Source: SABY01 sp964523795
GTDB taxonomy: Bacteria; Bacteroidota; Bacteroidia; Bacteroidales; 4484-276
DNA: 64,000 bases
NCBI GenBank assembly: GCA_964523795.1
Contig: CAZGAO010000020.1
Coordinates: forward strand, 1-64,000
Direction of reading: 5' to 3'
Both the position numbers and the translations under genes were made by a program. Below the pieces are notes generated by a model. That model saw only the letters and a program-made list of their open reading frames with translations. It was not told the DNA's origin and did not search any database. Positions within the stretch are counted from its first letter, which is position 1; every line of letters starts with the position of its first letter. Positions 59,756 through 64,000 of this stretch are shown here, in pieces.

Positions 59756-60820
59756 ATGATGAAGAACGAAGAAACCAGCTCTCGGAGCAAGTATCCCGTG
59801 TCGTTGATTATTGCCTCCATAATCATTATCCTTGCCGGGATGATGCACGCCGCGCCCATGGTTACACAACTTATGCTTGCCCTGTTTATAAGTATAATAT
59901 GTGCCCAGCCCATCATGTGGCTGCAAAAAAAGAAGGTGCCTCAGGGGCTGGCCGTAGCCCTGGTTTTTGTTGGCATTGTGGGCTTGTTTATTGGCTTTGG
60001 CGAATTAATTTCCAGCTCCCTTTCATCGTTTTATGACAACATGCCCGTTTATCAGGAAAACCTTAGCAGGATGGGCGGCAAGCTCATGGCTTTTTTGCAG
60101 GATTATGGCATCAAGGTTTCGCGCGAGAATATGAGCCACTTGCTCGACCCCTCAAGGGTGATGAATGTTACCACAAACTTTTTGGCGCAGTTGGGTGGCT
60201 TGATGGGCGATGCTTTTACAATTTTTATCCTTGCCTTGTTTTTGCTACTCGAACTCGATAGTATCAATTTGAAGACCCAGGCAATTTTTAGCACATCAAA
60301 TATTGCCATCGATTATTTAAATAAGATAGGCAAAAGCATCCGTCATTACCTTTCTATCAAAACCATAACCAGCCTTTTGACTGGTGTTTTGATATGGATA
60401 GGGCTGCTTATTATCGGTGTTGATTACGCCATCATCTGGGGGCTTATCGCTTTTTTGTTCAATTATATCCCCAACATCGGTTCTATCATAGCGGCTATCC
60501 CGGCGGTTTTGTTTGTCCTGGTACAACTGGGGCTGGGTGGTGTTTTATGGACCTCGGTAATATTTGTTACCGTAAATATGATCATCGGTAATGCCGTGGA
60601 GCCCAAAATGATGGGCCGCGGTATGGGCCTTTCTACTTTCGTGGTTTTTTTATCACTGATATTTTGGGGATATATTTTAGGAGCAGTAGGTATGTTTTTG
60701 TCGGTGCCGTTAACCATGGCTATCAAAATCATGCTCGAACAAAGCCAAAGTACACGCTGGCTCGCCGTAGTTTTGGGCACCCGCAAAGATGCCGAGGAAA
60801 TGATTAAAGATAGAGGGTAG
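59756..60820 (+). CDS. AI-2E family transporter
   Basis: A 354-residue inner-membrane protein with about eight predicted spans. It has the typical layout: two or three spans (VSLIIASIIIILAGMMHAAP, VAVALVFVGIVGLFIGF), a soluble helical segment (about 85-145) and a C-terminal block with the family motif IWGLIAFLFNYIPNIGSIIAAIPA and GMGLSTFVVFLSLIFWGYILGAVGMFLSVPL. Members include TqsA, named for autoinducer-2 export, and Na+/H+ antiporter-like proteins; the substrate here is unknown. Single gene. Confidence 0.92.
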   Translation: MMKNEETSSRSKYPVSLIIASIIIILAGMMHAAPMVTQLMLALFISIICAQPIMWLQKKKVPQGLAVALVFVGIVGLFIGFGELISSSLSSFYDNMPVYQENLSRMGGKLMAFLQDYGIKVSRENMSHLLDPSRVMNVTTNFLAQLGGLMGDAFTIFILALFLLLELDSINLKTQAIFSTSNIAIDYLNKIGKSIRHYLSIKTITSLLTGVLIWIGLLIIGVDYAIIWGLIAFLFNYIPNIGSIIAAIPAVLFVLVQLGLGGVLWTSVIFVTVNMIIGNAVEPKMMGRGMGLSTFVVFLSLIFWGYILGAVGMFLSVPLTMAIKIMLEQSQSTRWLAVVLGTRKDAEEMIKDRG

Positions 60821-60845
60821 AAGTAGAGGTTTTATTAAAATTAAA

Positions 60846-61421
60846 ATGATGAAAATATCCGGACACTTTTTCCTGTTGGTGGTTTTTTTTATAAATATCC
60901 ACCCTGGCTTATCTCAAAATGAATACTTAAAAAATGATTCAACAATCTATTGCACTGATATTGGCAAAATGACCAAAGTAAAAAGTGATTAGAAAACCTT
61001 TATCTTAGAAAACAGTGTGCCTTTAAAGTCGATTGAATCGGATAGCTTTGCAGATTTACAGTTTTTAAAAACCATCCTTAGCGACAAGCAGTATGTGTTT
61101 CTGGGCGAAAACAGCCATACCTGCAAGGAATACAGTAAAGTGAAATACCGGCTTATCAAATTCCTAAGCCGGGAAATGGGTTTTGAGGTTATAGCCTTTG
61201 AAAGTAATATGTGGGATTGCTACAATATTGATATGCAAAAAGATGATTTGGATGTCAAACAAATGTTGATAAATTCGATATACGGCGTTTGGCACACCAC
61301 CACTTTGCTTGATATGATGGATTACATCAAGCGTAAAAATCTTACCCTGGCAGGTTTTGATATTAAAGAAAGCGGATTGCCTGATTATCTATACCAAAAA
61401 AACACCTATCTTTGTAATTAG
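60846..61421 (+). pseudogene. Broken erythromycin esterase-like gene
   Basis: From the ATG at 60846 the frame gives a signal peptide (FFLLVVFFINIHPGLSQ), then a TAG stop at 60990-60992 (codon 49). In the same frame it continues with VPLKSIESDSFADLQFLKT, the family core FLGENSHTCKEYSKVKYRLIKFLSREMGFEVIAFE and TLLDMMDYIKRKN, and stops at 61421 after about 190 codons. The erythromycin esterase-like family is usually about 400 residues, so the C-terminal half is gone. The break coincides with the promoter of a toxin-antitoxin pair (61407-61414), suggesting that the pair arrived there. Not expected to be functional. Confidence 0.72.
61407..61414 (+). promoter_or_regulatory. -7 promoter element of toxin-antitoxin pair B
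   Basis: TATCTTTG, exact TAnnTTTG match, 23 nt before the antitoxin ATG; lies within the last codons of the broken esterase frame. Confidence 0.6.
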
Positions 61422-61437
61422 TAATAAAATTAAAACA

Positions 61438-61653
61438 ATGACAACAATCACAATCAAAGACGGAACTAATCTTAATTTTAAAAAAACAGTTTTTGAAGAT
61501 CTGAATGATTTTTTAAATACCATAAAACAGGATGTTTCCGATTTTAACGATCCTCATTTTAAGGACACGATCCTCACCAAAGAACTTATTAGGGAAGCCA
61601 AAGAAACCCGCGAAAAAATCAAAAAGAATCCAGAATCCTTTTTTGAAATATAA
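61438..61653 (+). CDS. Antitoxin of RelE-like pair B
   Basis: A 71-residue protein starting MTTITIKDGTNLNFKKTVFEDLNDFLN and ending in a charged helix (KELIREAKETREKIKKNPESFFEI). It is a paralogue of the antitoxin at 55955 (same first eight residues, same length class, same position before a RelE-like gene). Its stop shares one base with the toxin start (TAATG). Confidence 0.8.
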   Translation: MTTITIKDGTNLNFKKTVFEDLNDFLNTIKQDVSDFNDPHFKDTILTKELIREAKETREKIKKNPESFFEI

Positions 61654-61889
61654 TGAAGGTTGTTCAAGAAAAGAACATCACTGATTATTGTCAAACGAGG
61701 CAAATTTTTAAACAGTACCAAAAGTCATGTCGTTATATAAATTTTGGCTATTACGATTTAGTTGATTTAAAACTTTTAAAACCCAAGAATCAAGGAGTTT
61801 ATCAATTTAGAATAACTGGTAAATACCGTGCTTTGGCCATAAAAATTGATAATACGCTTTATGTTTATAAAATCTCAGATCATCAGTAA
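61653..61889 (+). CDS. RelE/ParE-like toxin of pair B
   Basis: A 78-residue basic protein: KNITDYCQTRQIFKQYQKSCRYINFG, then VDLKLLKPKNQGVYQFRITGKYRALAIKIDNTLYVYKISDHQ. The YQFRITGKYRAL strand pattern and the end ISDHQ match the toxin at 56160 (YYFRINKKYRAIG ... ISDHQ) and the RelE/ParE superfamily. Its 3' end overlaps by 7 nt the remnant of a hicA gene on the other strand. Confidence 0.8.
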   Translation: MKVVQEKNITDYCQTRQIFKQYQKSCRYINFGYYDLVDLKLLKPKNQGVYQFRITGKYRALAIKIDNTLYVYKISDHQ

Positions 61890-62017
61890 AACTCCACAGC
61901 AAACACTTTTTTAAGATGTCCGGACTCAGGATTAATCCATAAGGAATGGCTGAGCCCTTCTCTTTTTAAATAACAACCAGCCATTCTTAGTTTTTTTTCA
62001 AGAAGTTTCCTTTTCAT
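61883..62017 (-). pseudogene. Truncated hicA-like toxin gene
   Basis: Reads MKRKLLEKKLRMAGCYLKRE-GLSHSLWINPESGHLKKVFAVEFY. The first 34 residues match HicA mRNA interferases, including the catalytic-type His in LSH; normal HicA has about 60 residues and continues with a P-R-H type motif after the SGH position. Here the frame diverges after SGH and stops where the RelE-like gene of pair B ends, so the 3' part was replaced. The start overlaps the stop of the hicB-like frame (TGATG), the normal hicBA coupling. Confidence 0.65.
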
Positions 62018-62302
62018 CAAACTGCTATGGTTTCGGTAATTGCATCATCGGATAAACCCCGGCTATAATCAGCGAACTTATCCTCGAGGATTAAGCGGAT
62101 GGCATCTTTTAAGTTTTCCTTTGTTTCCTCAATTGTTTCTCCTTGCCCGTGAGCTCCTGCTATTTCGGGGCAGTAGGCTCAAAATCCACCTTCGCTTGCT
62201 TGTTCGATTAAACGGGGGCTAAACCAGCAATTCACCGACTAAGAAAACTTTATCAATCTGGATGTGTTTGATAACGGAAAATTTTGCGGGAAATATGCAC
62301 AT
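62017..62302 (-). pseudogene. hicB-like antitoxin gene with frameshift and nonsense mutation
   Basis: The frame from 62220 to 62017 reads SPRLIEQASEGGF, a TGA stop at 62179-62181, then AYCPEIAGAHGQGETIEETK and ENLKDAIRLILED ... AITETIAV, clearly the HicB pattern (GGF.A.CPEI.G...GQGET..EA..N...AI). Upstream of 62220 coding continues only in another frame (SVIKHIQIDKVFLVGELLV, stop at 62219-62221), so at least one frameshift is also present. It lies directly behind the remnant of a DUF5615-like gene. Not functional. Confidence 0.65.
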
Positions 62303-62318
62303 CGCATAAAAATTTCAT
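62253..62318 (-). pseudogene. Start of a DUF5615-like toxin gene (remnant)
   Basis: Reads MKFLCDVHISRKIFRYQTHPD and stops. The beginning MKFLCDVHIS is the usual metal-binding N-terminus of DUF5615 (PIN-like) proteins, which are about 110 residues long. It begins in a 4-nt overlap with the restored DUF433 frame, as in intact pairs. After about ten codons the sequence passes into the hicB-like remnant, so the two loci were joined by deletion. Confidence 0.55.
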
Positions 62319-62547
62319 CCGATGGCTGGTTTTAAAGATTGCCCGGACATTGCAACTCTGGCAAAGCGAATGCTTGCTAATACATCCTCTTTTTCAAGTT
62401 CGGGGTGGTGTTTAGAATTTCACTGGGAGACATGCCTGATCCAAGCATATCCAGGATCACCTCTACCGACCAACGCATACCTCTGATACACGGCTTGCCA
62501 TGACATATTTCCGGGTTTGTTGTTATTCTTTCAAGTAGTTGTTCCAT
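62315..62547 (-). pseudogene. DUF433 antitoxin-like gene with a frameshift
   Basis: From ATG 62547 it reads MEQLLERITTNPEICHGKPC-IRGMRWSVEVILDMLGSGMSPSEILNTTP, a perfect DUF433 start, then runs into NLKKRMY and stops at 62377. In the next frame the expected tail is intact: ELEKEDVLASIRFARVAMSG, ending at 62315 in an ATGA overlap with the DUF5615 remnant. One missing base at the Pro codon (near 62401-62404) explains the change. Either a true mutation or a sequencing/assembly error. Confidence 0.7.
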
Positions 62548-62606
62548 AATGCAAATTTTTTCCAAAACTACTAAATATTTAAGTATTCAGAAATACCTGC
62601 TTTTCG

Positions 62607-64000
62607 CTAAATCTGCTTTGCTGCGATGCTGGGCTTATTGGTTTCTGCTAAGGCCTCACTCACATTAATGATGTAATCGGCCACCTTCTCATTCATCGAA
62701 AACAGATCGCTGTAATAGGCTCCCACCTTATGTTTGTATTTTTTATCTTTAAGATCACCGGCATGTTTTTGGCGCAAGCTATCACGCATGGCGTTTATCT
62801 TTTGTTCTATTTCGGTGGCTCTGATTGCTTTAACCTGCCGGTAGGGACGATTCAGATTATCGATCATCTCACCAATGGAAGAATCAACAAGGTCTGACAG
62901 ATTTATTATCGCGATGATTTGTGCTTCGGGTAGCCTAAGCTTTCGCTCAACATTGTTGTCGATAACCCGCGAAAGTTGAAAGATTACATCGGCAGCACTC
63001 TCCAAATCATCGATTATAGTTAGCATGGCGCGGATGTCTTTGGAGCTTTCGTGCGTTATCTCACCTTCAGTAACCTGGGTTAAAAAGTCGGCGATTTCGC
63101 CTTCGATATTATCGGTGATATCCTCATATTTTTCGATGCGTGCGAGCAGGGACTTGAATTTTTTACCCGGCCTTAGTGTTAGCAATTCCGTGAGAAAGCC
63201 AAACATTTTCTGCACCTTAGTGCCTAAACCAGCTACCTCCTTTTTCGCCTGCATTATCGCTATTTCGCTGGTTGATACCAGGGGCGAGCCAATGTATTTC
63301 AGGCGGAACTCCTCTTCGTCATCCTCATCGCCCGGCACCATGCGTGTGGCCACCTGGGCAATAAACGGAGCAAAGCCAAACAAAACAAGGGTGTTCAGAA
63401 TATTAAAGGCACTGTGGTACATTGCAAGCGCAATGGGATAGTCTTGCTTGATTTGCGCGAAATCGGCAGCGTCAAGGTTGGTAGCAAGTATCGAAATGCT
63501 GTTATGCCACATTTGCATCAAATAATCGATGCCACGCAGGAAGGGATAAAACACCATGAGCATCCATGCCACGCCAAACAAGTTGAAAATAAGATGCGCG
63601 CGGGCAGCCCGGCGTGCCGAAACATTGGCCACAATTGCGGCAAGGTTGGCGGTGATGGTAGTCCCGATGTTTTCGCCCAGCACCATGGCCGCAGCCAGCT
63701 CGAAAGGCAAAACCCCGTTGTAGCACAAAACCAGCGTTAATGCCATGGTAGCACTCGACGACTGGATGATAATAGTAAAAAGGGTACCAATGATGACAAA
63801 GATAAAAACCGAAAAGTAGCCCGAATCGGTGAATCGGCTCAAAAACTGCAGGGCTTCGGGATTGCTGCGTATGTCGGGGACGGCATCTTTTAAAAATTGA
63901 AGCCCGATAAAAAGCACGGCGAAACCCACCAAAAATTCACCCCAGGATTTGCGAATGCTGTTTTTAGATATGAACAAAGGGAAACTCAAGCCAATCAGCG
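62607..64000 (-). CDS. Na/Pi cotransporter family protein with PhoU-like domain (5' end beyond the window)
   Basis: At least 464 residues, cut off at the right edge: the frame is open to base 64000, and the apparent start at 63987-63989 is a TTG inside a membrane segment. It carries the transporter repeat motif TIIIQSSSATMALTLVL and GENIGTTITANLAAI; the first repeat with its own QSSSA motif must lie outside the window. The last 190 residues (KYEDITDNIEGEIADFLTQV ... SAADVIFQLSRVID) are a PhoU-like helical domain. It should couple sodium and phosphate movement across the inner membrane; some members export phosphate. Usual total length is 550-600 residues. Confidence 0.9.
   Translation of the reverse strand, partial: LIGLSFPLFISKNSIRKSWGEFLVGFAVLFIGLQFLKDAVPDIRSNPEALQFLSRFTDSGYFSVFIFVIIGTLFTIIIQSSSATMALTLVLCYNGVLPFELAAAMVLGENIGTTITANLAAIVANVSARRAARAHLIFNLFGVAWMLMVFYPFLRGIDYLMQMWHNSISILATNLDAADFAQIKQDYPIALAMYHSAFNILNTLVLFGFAPFIAQVATRMVPGDEDDEEEFRLKYIGSPLVSTSEIAIMQAKKEVAGLGTKVQKMFGFLTELLTLRPGKKFKSLLARIEKYEDITDNIEGEIADFLTQVTEGEITHESSKDIRAMLTIIDDLESAADVIFQLSRVIDNNVERKLRLPEAQIIAIINLSDLVDSSIGEMIDNLNRPYRQVKAIRATEIEQKINAMRDSLRQKHAGDLKDKKYKHKVGAYYSDLFSMNEKVADYIINVSEALAETNKPSIAAKQI

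Noticed and set aside
62040..62222. 60-codon plus-strand open frame
   Set aside because: It is antisense to the hicB remnant, which has a recognisable family pattern in the other direction.

Overview
The window looks like a chromosomal segment from a member of the Bacteroidota (Bacteroidales-like). The signs are TAnnTTTG-type -7 promoter elements in front of many genes, several secreted proteins ending in a type IX secretion (T9SS) type A sorting domain, a TonB-dependent receptor with a carboxypeptidase-regulatory N-terminus, a HYC_CC_PP-type protein, and few obvious Shine-Dalgarno sequences. No rRNA, CRISPR array, prophage or intact insertion sequence is visible. One tRNA (Gln, TTG) is complete and one 5' fragment of a tRNA-Pro is present.

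Layout. 0.4-9.2 kb, minus strand: a tightly packed operon with an oxidoreductase, two sugar ABC permeases, three GH130 enzymes, a surface lipoprotein and an MsmK/UgpC-type ATPase, probably for uptake and phosphorolysis or hydrolysis of beta-mannosides. This is unusual in a phylum that normally uses SusC/SusD, and no substrate-binding protein is seen. 9.3-11 kb: a secreted BNR/sialidase-fold protein. 11.2-13.6 kb: an AT-rich restriction-modification pair. 13.8-17.5 kb: a metal (probably copper) module of HYC_CC_PP protein, TonB receptor with a His-rich insert, and HMA domain protein. 17.6-25.6 kb: AAA-ATPase/PD-(D/E)XK protein, ABC-F ATPase with one degenerate ATP site, HEPN/MNT pair, SEC-C protein and VapBC-like pair. 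25.7-34 kb: FG-GAP/T9SS protein, nitrilase, RluB-type pseudouridine synthase, and divergent threonine dehydrogenase and glycine C-acetyltransferase. 37-38.7 kb: tRNA-Gln and cysS. 59.7-64 kb: AI-2E family exporter, a broken esterase, toxin-antitoxin genes both live and decayed, and a Na/Pi cotransporter cut by the window edge.

The most striking part is 38.9-59.5 kb. Six large secreted proteins on the minus strand share a repeated module of about 125 residues (core SPYNPMT, GDEIGIFDIDP, EICVG, SMDDG, GFTPGN, YPYPGYDE). It is joined to very different N-terminal parts: BNR-like, PPC/PKD, GEVED-like, or a gingipain-type C25 protease. Two alternative C-terminal architectures follow it. One ends in a T9SS sorting domain after two tandem repeats carrying the motif HLPFPPPNGQWSNTIGD; the other ends in a GWxGISSYL...GKAYLVKA domain with no recognisable sorting domain. 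A stretch of about 416 bp is identical between two of the genes, which points to recent gene conversion. I regard this module family as the best candidate for an undescribed system in the window.

Toxin-antitoxin turnover is the second theme. Two paralogous RelE-like pairs, a HEPN/MNT pair and a VapBC-like pair look intact, while two DUF433/DUF5615-type pairs and one HicBA pair are visibly decayed.
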